Shown here one piece after another: positions 15,609-23,876 of a stretch of DNA of 24,907 nucleotides. The translations under genes were made by a program, and so were the position numbers. Within the stretch, counting starts at the first letter, position 1. Each line of letters starts with the position of its first letter. The notes beneath the pieces were generated by a model. It saw only the letters and a list, made by a program, of their open reading frames with translations, ran no database searches and was not told where the DNA came from. This DNA comes from Nitrospirota bacterium (GTDB lineage Bacteria; Nitrospirota; Thermodesulfovibrionia; Thermodesulfovibrionales; Magnetobacteriaceae), in contig JADFXZ010000013.1 of assembly GCA_015233265.1 (NCBI GenBank), positions 1 to 24,907 of the forward strand. The letters run 5' to 3'.

Positions 15609-16920
15609 ATACGAAAACGCGGTCTCCTATCTCTACAGCCTTCAAAAACATGGAATAAAATTAGGCCTGGCCAACATAACCCAGATTGCCGGTTTGCTTG
15701 GCGACCCTCAGACCGCCTATAAGTCTATACACGTTGCTGGCACAAACGGCAAAGGCTCGACATGCGCCATGCTTCAGGGGATTTTGATTGCGCGGGGGTA
15801 TAAGACCGGGCTTTTCACATCACCCCACATGGTTCGATTTACTGAGCGAATAAAAGTAAACGGCGCGGAGATCCTGCCCGATGACGTAGTTGCCCTGACA
15901 GAGGAGATAAATGAGGTGATTAAGGGGGCACATGGGCTTACCCCGACGTTTTTTGAATTCGTAACGGCGCTTGCTTTTTTGTATTTCAAGAGACAGTGCG
16001 TCGATTGGGTCGTCTTTGAAACTGGCATGGGCGGGCGCTTCGATGCCACAAATATAATCGCGCCTGAGGCTTCTGTGATAACCAATATAGATATTGACCA
16101 CATGGAATTTCTTGGCGGGACGTTAGAGGAGATAGCAGGGGAAAAGGCCGGGATAATCAAAGACAATACACCTGTAGTGAGCACATCGCAAAGACCGGGC
16201 GCGCTCAATATTCTCAGACAAAAGGCGGCGGAGAAAAATGCGCGCCTGTCGATATTCGGCGAAGCATTCAACGCTGAGATAACAAGACAAGACATTACGG
16301 AGACGATGTTTAGTTATTCGGGCGACACAAATATCGAGGCATTAAAGATACCGTTTATTGGAGAACATCAGGTGGAGAACGCTGCGTGTGCCGTGCACAC
16401 AGCACAGCTTTTATTTAATAACACAGACGGAGTTAAATCTGCCCTGATGGGGATTAAGTGGCCGGGCAGGTGTGAGCTTGTAAGGCACACGGGCATGGAC
16501 ATTTTGCTTGACGGCGCGCACAATCCGGCGGCTGCGGCAGCACTGTCAAAAACGCTTCAGGAGATATACTTACGACAAGCCTTCTCTGAGATTATCATGA
16601 TCATAGGGGCAATGGCAGACAAGGACAACGCCGGGATGTTGAGAGCACTCATCCCGTCAGCCGCCACAGTAATCCTCAGCGCGCCGTCATATGAAAGGGC
16701 CGCTCGTCCGCAGAGGCTGCTTGAACTGGCAAAGGCGTACTCAACACCACAAACAACGCTCTACAGTGCTCCATCGATACGCGAGGCGATCGCAATGGCA
16801 GCACAACTTTACAAACGAGGCAGCTTAGTCGTAGTAACAGGTTCATTTTATACAGTGGGCGAGGCAAAAGAGGCAATGGGCGAACCAGTGCTCTTAAAAG
16901 AACTGGCCGAATTTAAATAA
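15586..16920 (+). CDS. folC: Bifunctional dihydrofolate synthase / folylpolyglutamate synthase
   Basis: ATP-dependent Mur-ligase-family enzyme that adds glutamate to dihydropteroate and to folates. Residues 51-58 AGTNGKGS form the P-loop, followed by the folate-binding FTSPHMVRFTERI; NIDIDHMEFLGGTLEEIAGEKAGI is the central-domain signature, and LDGAHNPAA (D309, H312) begins the C-terminal ligase domain. The 444 residues match the family. Start ATG 15586 lies three bases after the accD stop within a small tandem repeat, without a strong ribosome site, so coupling to accD is likely. Whether it has both activities cannot be decided from sequence alone. Confidence 0.94.
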   Translation: MPEIKNARYENAVSYLYSLQKHGIKLGLANITQIAGLLGDPQTAYKSIHVAGTNGKGSTCAMLQGILIARGYKTGLFTSPHMVRFTERIKVNGAEILPDDVVALTEEINEVIKGAHGLTPTFFEFVTALAFLYFKRQCVDWVVFETGMGGRFDATNIIAPEASVITNIDIDHMEFLGGTLEEIAGEKAGIIKDNTPVVSTSQRPGALNILRQKAAEKNARLSIFGEAFNAEITRQDITETMFSYSGDTNIEALKIPFIGEHQVENAACAVHTAQLLFNNTDGVKSALMGIKWPGRCELVRHTGMDILLDGAHNPAAAAALSKTLQEIYLRQAFSEIIMIIGAMADKDNAGMLRALIPSAATVILSAPSYERAARPQRLLELAKAYSTPQTTLYSAPSIREAIAMAAQLYKRGSLVVVTGSFYTVGEAKEAMGEPVLLKELAEFK

Positions 16921-16928
16921 TATTTCGT

Positions 16929-17303
16929 ATGACTGACTATTTAATCATAGGCATAGGCGGATTTCTCGGGGCAATCTCCAGATATGCCTTGGCTATGTGG
17001 ATAACGGACAAGTGGGGCAGGGTGTTTCCGCTGGGTACATTTGCAATAAACGTCAGTGGCAGTTTCCTGATAGGGCTTGTCATGTCGATACTTGCGGCAA
17101 GGAACATAATAGACCCGCAGTGGAGATTATTCACAGTGGTAGGGTTTCTGGGAGGATATACGACATTCTCAGCGTTCGAGTTTGAGATTGGCAGCTTACT
17201 AAAACAAGGAGAGTCGTTTACCGCGATGCTTTACGTTTTGTTGAGCGTCATTGTGGGATTTATCGCGTTGAGAATTGGCGATGTCGTTGGGAAGGCGATT
17301 TAA
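16929..17303 (+). CDS. crcB: Fluoride ion channel CrcB/FluC
   Basis: Small membrane protein of 124 residues with four hydrophobic segments; the family forms dual-topology dimers that export fluoride. Diagnostic pieces are GGFLGAISRY near the N-terminus, NVSGSFLIG with N41, and GGYTTFSAFEFE (75-86) with T79, S81 and the phenylalanines F80 and F83 of the pore. It is the last gene of the trpA operon, eight bases after folC. No fluoride riboswitch lies directly upstream and no clear ribosome site is visible, so expression probably depends on read-through and coupling. The 53 bases after it hold no gene. Confidence 0.93.
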   Translation: MTDYLIIGIGGFLGAISRYALAMWITDKWGRVFPLGTFAINVSGSFLIGLVMSILAARNIIDPQWRLFTVVGFLGGYTTFSAFEFEIGSLLKQGESFTAMLYVLLSVIVGFIALRIGDVVGKAI

Positions 17304-17356
17304 CTGTGCTGCTAACGATGTAATCTGATACCGGATAGATAAGATGGTATATATGA

Positions 17357-18430
17357 TTATGACTTATCTGTCTTGTCATAGATGTCCTTAAATATGTGAG
17401 CACAACTCTTAAACGCTTCCAGCACTTTGGGGTCAAAGTGACTTGGCATAGTTCTTCCATCACCATTAGTCAGTATCTCATAGGTTCTTTCATATCCGAA
17501 AGACGGCTTATAGGGTCTGCTTGTCATTAAAGCATCATACTGATCACAGATATTCACTATTCTCGCCTCTAATGAGATTTCTTCACCTTTCAAGCCGAAT
17601 GGATATCCACTGCCATCCCACCTCTCATGGTGACTTAATGCAACTGCTTCCGCCAGCCTTATTCTCTCGTTGAGTGATTCTTTTAATATATCAGCACCTA
17701 TGTTGGTATGGCTTTTTATAATGTCAAACTCTTCGTTCGATAGTCTTTCAGTTTTGAGCAAAATGTGTTCAGGAACACCTATCTTTCCAACATCGTGCAA
17801 AGGGCTGATAAATGCTATATTATCGACAAAATCCCGTGGCATCCCTAACTCCTCGGCAAGAACCACTGAATATTGCTTTACCCTTAATATATGCGAGCCT
17901 GTTTCCTGATCTTTATATTCTGATGCCCGTATCAGGCGAAATATCATTTCGTTGCTTAATTCAGTTATCTGCGCAAATGATTCCCTTAGTTCTTTTGTTT
18001 TTACCGCTACCTCTTGCTCTAAATGCTTTTTATAATTTGTTTCTATCTTGAGTAAATTACTAAAACGTATGCCACGCTCTGCTGATAATATGAAATCATC
18101 AGGCTTGTATGGTTTTAGTAGGAAATCAAACGCCCCTCTTCTGATAGCGTCTATTGCTGCCGGTAAATCAGCGTAGGCCGTTATCAATATTACAGGTTCT
18201 TCCATACCTTTTTTTCTCATCTCGGCTATTATCTCTAAGCCTGTGATATTCGGCATCCTGATATCAGTTATTATCAGGTCATATTGTCCTGCTGCAATTC
18301 TTCCTAAGGCATTTTTACTCTCAGATTCTGTCTCAACATCATAACCTTCAGCCTTTAAAATCATCATCGATGATTTGAGCATCGATCTGTCATCATCTAT
18401 TACAAGGATATTCCCCTTTTTCTTTATCAA
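17357..18430 (-). CDS. Response regulator with HD-GYP cyclic-di-GMP phosphodiesterase domain
   Basis: 357 residues: REC domain (about 5-125) with acidic pocket DDD (12-14), phospho-acceptor D56, T85 and K107; a coiled linker (about 128-160); then a complete HD-GYP domain with HD at 213-214 in HDVGKIGVPE, HHERWDGSGYP with GYP at 276-278, and GLKGEEI. HD-GYP proteins hydrolyse cyclic-di-GMP, affecting motility and biofilm. The start is TTG at 18430: the minus-strand AAGGAG (plus 18439-18444) sits 8 bases upstream and TTGA overlaps the TGA stop of the upstream histidine kinase, so the two are coupled. Last gene of a three-gene unit. Its REC domain is about two thirds identical to that of the first gene in the unit. 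Confidence 0.93.
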   Translation of the reverse strand: MIKKKGNILVIDDDRSMLKSSMMILKAEGYDVETESESKNALGRIAAGQYDLIITDIRMPNITGLEIIAEMRKKGMEEPVILITAYADLPAAIDAIRRGAFDFLLKPYKPDDFILSAERGIRFSNLLKIETNYKKHLEQEVAVKTKELRESFAQITELSNEMIFRLIRASEYKDQETGSHILRVKQYSVVLAEELGMPRDFVDNIAFISPLHDVGKIGVPEHILLKTERLSNEEFDIIKSHTNIGADILKESLNERIRLAEAVALSHHERWDGSGYPFGLKGEEISLEARIVNICDQYDALMTSRPYKPSFGYERTYEILTNGDGRTMPSHFDPKVLEAFKSCAHIFKDIYDKTDKS

Positions 18431-20409
18431 TTTATGATCTCCTTAACCTGTGCTAAAAACTTAACTACGTCAACAGGCTTTGTAATATAGTTAAAATGAT
18501 CATCTTTTATCAGCTTACTCTCTAAATAATCATCTGTATATCCGCTTACAAAGATAACCTTGGCGTCTTTATTAATCTTGACCATTTTATCATACGCCGC
18601 TTTCCCATTCATCTTTGGCATAATAATGTCCATCATTACCAAATCTACTTTGTTTTCACTGTACAATTTTACAGCCTCTTCCCCATCCGCGGCGGCTATC
18701 ACATCATATCCCGCTCGTGTTAGCACGAGAGATGTAACATTTCGCAAGAATTCGTCATCTTCCGCTATAAGAATTACCCCCTTGTTATCTTTGGTATCAG
18801 CTATGGTCAATTTATCTTCATTTGTTATTAAATTATCTGTCAGGGGAAGATATATTGAAAAAGTTGTCCCTTTATTTATCTCACTCTTTACATCTATATA
18901 ACCTTTATGCTGCTTCACAACCCCGTAAACAGTAGATAACCCAAGCCCCGTTCCTTTTCCCACCTCTTTTGTAGTGAAAAATGGATCGAATATTTTATTA
19001 ATTGTCAAGGCATCCATTCCCGTGCCTGTATCGGTAACAGATAATAAGGCGTATTCATGCGCCTTCTCAACACTTTTCATTTTCATAAACTGTTTATTAT
19101 ATTTAACTCTTAGTAAGGTAATTATCAATTTCCCGCCATTAATCATTGAATCTCTTGCGTTAGCGGCTAAATTCATCAGCATTATCTCTATCTGGTTTAC
19201 ATCGGCATATATAGGCAGCTCACTATCAGATATGATTATCTCTAACTCAATATCCGCACCAATCAAGTTAGACATGAGTGTCTTCATTTTACTAATGATA
19301 TCAATAAGATTTACCGTGCTAAACGCAAACGCGTGTTTTCTACTAAATACAAGCAAGCTCCTTGTGAGATTTGCCGCTCTTTCCGCTGATATCTGTATCT
19401 CATCCACAAAGTCTTGTAGTTCCTCACGGGTTATATCGCTGATTTTTCTTTTTATTAAATACACATAGTTGATAATCGATGATATTATATTGTTAAAATC
19501 ATGGGCTACTCCGCCGGCAAGCTGTCCAATCGATTCCATCTTCTGCGCATGGCGGAGGTCCTGTTCAACTAATCTTTTATCTGTTATATCAATTATTCCG
19601 GCTATTGCCCCATCAAACTTGCCCGATTCGTTAATTATGGGCGATATATCTAACGATGTGTACAACTTGGAGCCATCCTTTTTATTAAATATAGCCTCTA
19701 ACTGCTCCAGCTTTCCATCATTAAGTTGTATTTTATTCTCAAGAAAAATCTTTTTCGATTCTTCGTCCATAAAGCTCATTGCCTTCTGTCCTATCATTTC
19801 CCCTGCAGTGTAACCCATCATCTTAATCATTGCCGGATTGACATATGTGGTGTAGTTGTCTTTATCTATCGCCCATATCCCGGCGTGATGAAGATCAACT
19901 AATTGGCGGTACCTCTTTTCACTCTTTATAAGTTCACGTTCCGCCGCTTTCGCCGCTGTTACATCGCGAAAACTCCATACCCTTCCGATTATTTTGTCAT
20001 CCATTTTTTGCGGCTGGGAGTATCTCTTAAAAATCCGCCCATTGGTGAGTTCTATAGTGTCGAAACTATTTTCCGCAGGTTTGTCGTAGAGTGCCTTAAC
20101 TTTCGAGATAAATGTATCCGGGTCGATTAACTGCTCAAGTGCGAAAGACAAAAGTCTTCCATCGTCTTTTGTGGACAATAAGTAATCTGGCACTTGCCAT
20201 AAATCTATGAATTTACGGTTGTAGTAAATCACCTTTCCTTCTCTGTCTACAACAAGAATGCCGTCGGCGGTTGATTCCAATGCTGAGATAAGAATTGATT
20301 TTGTTTCATTATGAAGATATTGTTCGGTGTTTCTGCACTCATCTATCTCCCGCCTCAGTTGTGATAACTCATATATCAGCTGTTCTTTCGTCTTGTCTTT
20401 ATCTTCCAT
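18427..20409 (-). CDS. Hybrid sensor histidine kinase (PAS-PAS-HisKA-HATPase-REC)
   Basis: 660 residues with no obvious membrane segment, so a cytoplasmic sensor. An N-terminal coiled coil (1-35) precedes PAS 1 (about 38-150) and PAS 2 (about 163-280). The kinase core has H303 in GGVAHDFNN, N417 in LAANARDSM, the G1 box DTGTGM, the F box FDPFFTTK and the G2 box GKGTGLGLST. A C-terminal REC domain (about 545-660) has acidic EDD, acceptor D594 and K644. ATG 20409 has AGGAG (plus 20417-20421) seven bases upstream. It lies 50 bases after the REC-PAS-kinase gene and overlaps the HD-GYP gene by four bases, so that gene is the natural phosphorelay partner. Confidence 0.94.
   Translation of the reverse strand: MEDKDKTKEQLIYELSQLRREIDECRNTEQYLHNETKSILISALESTADGILVVDREGKVIYYNRKFIDLWQVPDYLLSTKDDGRLLSFALEQLIDPDTFISKVKALYDKPAENSFDTIELTNGRIFKRYSQPQKMDDKIIGRVWSFRDVTAAKAAERELIKSEKRYRQLVDLHHAGIWAIDKDNYTTYVNPAMIKMMGYTAGEMIGQKAMSFMDEESKKIFLENKIQLNDGKLEQLEAIFNKKDGSKLYTSLDISPIINESGKFDGAIAGIIDITDKRLVEQDLRHAQKMESIGQLAGGVAHDFNNIISSIINYVYLIKRKISDITREELQDFVDEIQISAERAANLTRSLLVFSRKHAFAFSTVNLIDIISKMKTLMSNLIGADIELEIIISDSELPIYADVNQIEIMLMNLAANARDSMINGGKLIITLLRVKYNKQFMKMKSVEKAHEYALLSVTDTGTGMDALTINKIFDPFFTTKEVGKGTGLGLSTVYGVVKQHKGYIDVKSEINKGTTFSIYLPLTDNLITNEDKLTIADTKDNKGVILIAEDDEFLRNVTSLVLTRAGYDVIAAADGEEAVKLYSENKVDLVMMDIIMPKMNGKAAYDKMVKINKDAKVIFVSGYTDDYLESKLIKDDHFNYITKPVDVVKFLAQVKEIIN
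18439..18444 (-). promoter_or_regulatory. Shine-Dalgarno that fixes the TTG start of the HD-GYP gene
   Basis: AAGGAG on the minus strand, 8 bases before TTG 18430, inside the end of the upstream kinase gene. No nearer ATG exists in that frame, so this site decides the start and supports translational coupling. Confidence 0.7.
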
Positions 20410-20459
20410 ATCAGCACTCCTGATAATGCTTCCCTTTCTTAAGTCATTTGAAATATAAC

Positions 20460-22496
20460 TTAGAGTCTCACTGATTTACTACGCTTCAACTCTATAATAA
20501 ACTCAGCCCCTCCATCAACATTGTTGACGTCAAGACTGCCGCCCATATTCGTCTCTATTATAGTTTTTGACATATATAGCCCAATACCTGTGCCTGTTTC
20601 ACCTTTTGTCGTATAGTACGGTTCAAATATCCTACCTATTACATTTACTGGAATACCTCCGCCGTTGTCTTTTATGGAAACTATTATCTTGTCTCCTTCC
20701 ACGTCAGTGAAGATATGAATTAAAATCTCCCCCTGTTTATTCTCGTCAATTTTTCTGTTTGAATCAATAGCGTCTTTGGCATTATTCAAGATGTTGAGTA
20801 TCACTTGTTTAAATTCATTGGTATACCCATCTGTAAACATCATTGAGTCTTGTTCGGTTCGTAAAGAAATATCGATGTCACTTTTCTTAAATACATGTGC
20901 AAACATAGAGATAATTTCTTCGATGGCAGCCTTTACATCAAAAATGGCCTTTTCCTTTGACGGTTTAAAGAAGTTTCTAAAATCGTCTATCATTTTTGAC
21001 ATGAACATTGTTTGGCCCATCACAGTGTCCACAGTATTATTAATATACTCCTCGTTAAGTTCACCGTAGTTATAAGCTTCTTTAATATCCTGGACGATAA
21101 GGCTAACCGCATTTAGAGGCTGCCTCCATTGATGTGCTATCAGCCCTATTATCTCACCCATTGCTGCCATCTTGGATTGTTGAATCAGCATTTGCTCCTT
21201 CTGACGCCTTTTCTGAGTTTCTTCTACTACCATACTTTCAAGATTGGTATTTAATTGTTTCAGCTCCTCTTCCATTTTCTTGCGTTGAGTTAGATCTACC
21301 ATGGCAGCTACTGAGCCTGTAAATTCTCCTGCTTCAAATATCGGATTTGCTTCTATCATCAAAGGTATTAGCGTTCCATTCTTTCTTAGAAACGCAAACT
21401 CATAACTTTCCTGAACACCTTCAGTTCTACGCTGCATTATTAGCTTCATATCTTTAACCCTATGCTCATCTATGAAGTCAAGAAAATGTTTGCCAATCAT
21501 CTCTTCAGTTTGATAACACAGCATATTGGCCAGCGCTCTGTTTGCATACTTAACATACCAATCTTTATCAACAGCCAATATTCCAGCATAATTAAGTTCA
21601 ACAAGGCGGCGGTAGTTTGCCTCGCTTTCTCTGAGTTTAAGTTCGGCGTGTTTCATTTCCGTTATATCATCAACCATTGATATATGGTAAAGCAGCTCAT
21701 CATTGCCGGTGCGTAGTAGGACACACTTCATATAAACCCATACAACCTTACCGCACTTGTGAATGTATCTTTTTTCCATTGTAAACAAATCTATCTCGCC
21801 GCTTATGAGGCGCTTCATATTACTAAGGTCTGCCTGAATATCCTCCTCATATGTTATTTCCTGAAATGTCTGATTTAACATCTCTTCACACAAATATCCT
21901 GTTATTTCACAGTACTTTTGATTAATCTGAATAATATGACCCGTATAGGAGTTGATAATAGCAATGCCGATGGGAGATTGTTCAAAAATTTGTAACTGCC
22001 TTCTTTGGCTATCCTTTAACTGCATTTCAATATTTTTACGAAACGCGACTTCTTTTTCCAACTGTTTCGCATGTTCTTCTATATGTTGCTTATAAGTTTT
22101 TTCAATGTTCAGTAATTGGCTGAAATACATCCCGCGCTCAACTGATAATATAAAATCATCTGGCTTGTATGGCTTTAGCAGAAAATCAAATGCACCTTTT
22201 CTGATTGCGTCTATTGCTGCGGGTAACTCTGCATAGGCCGTCATCAATATTACCGGTATGTCCAAAGCTTTTTTTCTAATTTCTGATAACAGATCTAAAC
22301 CAGTAATATCCGGCATTTTAATATCACTTATTATTAAGTCATAATTCACTGTAATGATTCTTTCTAATGCTATCCTGCTGTCATGCTCTGCATCTACATA
22401 ATAACCCTCTACTTTTAAAATTGTCATTGACGATTTAAGCAAAGATTTGTCATCATCTATGATTAGTATTTTCCCTTTCTTGGTTGTGTTTATCAC
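20460..22496 (-). CDS. Response-regulator/sensor histidine kinase (REC-PAS-PAS-HisKA-HATPase)
   Basis: 678 residues: N-terminal REC (about 8-128; DDD at 14-16, acceptor D58, T86, K108), a coiled linker (128-165), PAS 1 (about 166-280), PAS 2 (about 290-400), a coiled coil (405-440), then a kinase core with H455 in GLIAHQWRQPLNA, N box NILNNAKDAI, G1 DNGGGI, F box FEPYYTTK and G2 GTGIGLYMSK. The IAHQWRQPLN H-box is the type often found in such REC-linked kinases. No membrane segment, so cytoplasmic. Start is GTG 22496, with GAGG (plus 22503-22506) seven bases upstream. It is first in the three-gene signalling unit and its kinase activity may be tuned by its own REC. The ligand of its PAS domains is unknown. 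Confidence 0.93.
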   Translation of the reverse strand: MINTTKKGKILIIDDDKSLLKSSMTILKVEGYYVDAEHDSRIALERIITVNYDLIISDIKMPDITGLDLLSEIRKKALDIPVILMTAYAELPAAIDAIRKGAFDFLLKPYKPDDFILSVERGMYFSQLLNIEKTYKQHIEEHAKQLEKEVAFRKNIEMQLKDSQRRQLQIFEQSPIGIAIINSYTGHIIQINQKYCEITGYLCEEMLNQTFQEITYEEDIQADLSNMKRLISGEIDLFTMEKRYIHKCGKVVWVYMKCVLLRTGNDELLYHISMVDDITEMKHAELKLRESEANYRRLVELNYAGILAVDKDWYVKYANRALANMLCYQTEEMIGKHFLDFIDEHRVKDMKLIMQRRTEGVQESYEFAFLRKNGTLIPLMIEANPIFEAGEFTGSVAAMVDLTQRKKMEEELKQLNTNLESMVVEETQKRRQKEQMLIQQSKMAAMGEIIGLIAHQWRQPLNAVSLIVQDIKEAYNYGELNEEYINNTVDTVMGQTMFMSKMIDDFRNFFKPSKEKAIFDVKAAIEEIISMFAHVFKKSDIDISLRTEQDSMMFTDGYTNEFKQVILNILNNAKDAIDSNRKIDENKQGEILIHIFTDVEGDKIIVSIKDNGGGIPVNVIGRIFEPYYTTKGETGTGIGLYMSKTIIETNMGGSLDVNNVDGGAEFIIELKRSKSVRL

Positions 22497-22502
22497 TTAA
22501 TA

Positions 22503-22507
22503 CCTCA
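22503..22507 (-). promoter_or_regulatory. Shine-Dalgarno that fixes the GTG start of the REC-PAS-kinase
   Basis: TGAGG on the minus strand, 6-7 bases before GTG 22496. The next in-frame start is well inside the REC domain, so GTG is chosen. Confidence 0.6.
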
Positions 22508-22583
22508 TTCAATCACGGTTAATAACTGAGGCGGTGTATTTTGCTATATCAAAAACACTATCAATCAAACTGCCCCCTGTATA

Positions 22584-22592
22584 CTTATAGCA
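22584..22592 (-). promoter_or_regulatory. Extended -10 promoter of the three-gene signalling unit
   Basis: Minus-strand TGCTATAAG: a TGn extension plus TATAAG (plus 22584-22589, 5 of 6). No good -35 lies at the usual distance. Transcription would start near 22577, about 80 bases before GTG 22496. A cluster of ATTGCC half-sites lies upstream (22621-22650) and could bind a regulator. Confidence 0.4.
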
Positions 22593-22620
22593 TATCATAA
22601 CATAATCTCAGATCTTTTAT

Positions 22621-22650
22621 ATTGCCTATCCCAAGGCAATCCATGGCAAT
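22621..22650. repeat. Cluster of three ATTGCC/GGCAAT half-sites
   Basis: ATTGCC at 22621-22626 pairs with GGCAAT at 22635-22640 (8-base loop) and GGCAAT repeats at 22645-22650. The cluster lies 30-60 bases upstream of the putative signalling-unit promoter, where an activator or repressor site would be expected. The surrounding 22510-22708 contains no gene that I can support. Confidence 0.45.
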
Positions 22651-22708
22651 CGCATAAGACTATTTCACTATACGGCTTAGGGGGCGTTTATTCGCTCCTG
22701 TGTGGTCG

Positions 22709-23375
22709 TTAGCCTTTGGGCGTAACCTCATCAGCTGCATGTTCCAGCTTTTCAGGCTTATTTCCGGCAACTCAAGTATATACCTTTAAGCCTTCCCGTT
22801 TTGCTGCCTGCTTTTGCTCATTTTGATTTTCCGGGTATTAGCAAGTTCAGTCCTTTGTGCCTTATACTCGTCAAGCACAGGCTGCCGCTCACTCAGGTGC
22901 TTGTCTTTCAGTAAATCTTCGAGTCTTTATTTCTCCTCTGGCGTGGCTTCTCCAGATAGTTTTGATAGTTCGGCGGCTCGGTCTTTTTGTTGTTTTGCCA
23001 GCATTGGGGCTATATCGAGCTTAGATTCTTTCTTTTGTTCTATGTCATGCCTTTTCCAATCAGAGAAAGCTTGATTGAACGCTGTCATCTTTTCCGTTCC
23101 TAAAGATTGCATAATCTGTTCATAGTGTTTGTCAAAATTACCGCTGGTGTTCTTATGCGCGGAAATGATCCTAATATCATCACCACTCTTGGCGTAAACT
23201 ACTTTGATTGTCTCTCCATTTATGTGAGCCAACTCTTCGTAACGCACCTCGCCGCAGTCGGTAGTTCTTTCATTAACCGCAACAGGCTTGCCTTCTTCTA
23301 AAGCAATCACAGCCCACTGAAAAGAAAGTCCATGATTCTCTACGCTTAATTGGTTTTATCATCATCCCAATACAT
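22709..23375 (-). pseudogene. Degenerate BrnT-toxin-like gene with a long C-terminal extension
   Basis: Not intact. From ATG 23375 the frame reads MYWDDDK, then breaks at a run of four A (plus 23354-23357); adding one A restores a BrnT-like N-terminus with ENHGLSF. The main open stretch (22927-23310) continues with CGEVRYEELAHINGE and VVYAKSGDDIRIISAHKN, which match the BrnT pattern of HG-SF, GE-RY, VVY and IRIISA. The usual Arg after RIISA is His, and the following Arg/Glu pair is absent. A charged extension follows, interrupted by TAA at 22927-22929 although the same frame stays coding-like beyond it. A second frameshift at four A (plus 22827-22830), a TGA at 22772-22774 and a final TAA at 22709-22711 follow. 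The BrnT assignment is by eye; the extension is unrecognised. Confidence 0.6.
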
Positions 23376-23438
23376 ATTTTCCGTATCTCTCATCCACTGA
23401 TTATTTCATTGGGGTGTCATTTCTATAGAATTCGTTGC

Positions 23439-23783
23439 TCAACTAAATTCAGGATCAGCTTCTTCGGCATTCCTGATCTCCTCATCGGTTAGTTCATGAT
23501 AAGTGTCGCTTTCTTTATTCGTCATGCTGTCGTGTTTAAAACGAATTAAAAAACGAATGTCATTCTTGGATACCTTATCATTCGAGTATATTGAAATCAT
23601 GGTATTTTCAAACTCATTTCTGCTAAAGCTCAACACATCATCCAGCGTAATATGACGCTTATCCAAGGCACGTACAACCGTCGCCGGAATAGCCCCCCGG
23701 TTCTGTTGGGTACGGGTTTTAACGTCTTGCCGTTCTTTCTGCTCGTCTAACTCTTTTTGTTCGTCTAACAGAGCATAAACCAT
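23439..23783 (-). CDS. Small acidic/charged protein of unknown function, upstream of the BrnT-like remnant
   Basis: 114 residues, not recognised. A very good GGAGG (plus 23789-23793) stands 5 bases before ATG 23783, so this is a translated gene rather than a chance frame. It starts with a charged helix containing a duplicated LDEQKE (6-11 and 12-17), has a mixed middle (ATVVRALDKRHITLDDVL), and ends in an acidic tail (ELTDEEIRNAEEADPEFS). The tail resembles the acidic DEEI--A---DPE segment of some BrnA-type antitoxins, but that is weak, and brnA normally follows brnT rather than preceding it. It ends 63 bases before the broken BrnT-like gene, in the same direction. Cytoplasmic, no signal peptide. 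Confidence 0.6.
   Translation of the reverse strand: MVYALLDEQKELDEQKERQDVKTRTQQNRGAIPATVVRALDKRHITLDDVLSFSRNEFENTMISIYSNDKVSKNDIRFLIRFKHDSMTNKESDTYHELTDEEIRNAEEADPEFS
23733..23768 (-). repeat. 18-base tandem duplication inside the small unknown gene
   Basis: Two imperfect 18-base units encode LDEQKE twice. The third-position differences show it is not brand new. It lengthens the N-terminal charged helix. Confidence 0.6.
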
Positions 23784-23851
23784 TTGTGCCTCCGTAACAT
23801 GTCATTCATTGTTTGCTATCATTTTCGTTATAATACCGTCAATTGATGCTC

Positions 23852-23876
23852 GAAGGGCGCAAACTAATGACCCTTC
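23852..23876. repeat. Inverted repeat in the leader of the small unknown gene
   Basis: GAAGGG (23852-23857) and CCCTTC (23871-23876) flank a 13-base loop. It lies between a TATAAT-like minus-strand element (plus 23908-23913) and the gene start at 23783, so it could be an operator or leader hairpin. On the plus strand it is followed by a T-rich stretch, so a terminator is an alternative, but no plus-strand gene ends here. The 23784-23996 gap contains no other feature I can support. Confidence 0.4.

Noticed and set aside
17337..17369. AGATAAG/CTTATCT inverted repeat between crcB and the HD-GYP gene as a bidirectional terminator
   Set aside because: The stem is AT-rich with a 19-base loop, has no T-tract, and one arm lies inside the HD-GYP coding end.
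18974..19468. 164-residue plus-strand open frame
   Set aside because: It is entirely antisense to the histidine kinase core of the hybrid sensor gene, has Ile/Ser-rich composition typical of a mirror frame, and has no ribosome site.
22814..23074. Plus-strand frame of 86 residues rich in Ser, Cys and Leu
   Set aside because: Antisense to the degenerate BrnT-like gene, whose minus-strand codons explain the composition; no ribosome site or homology seen.
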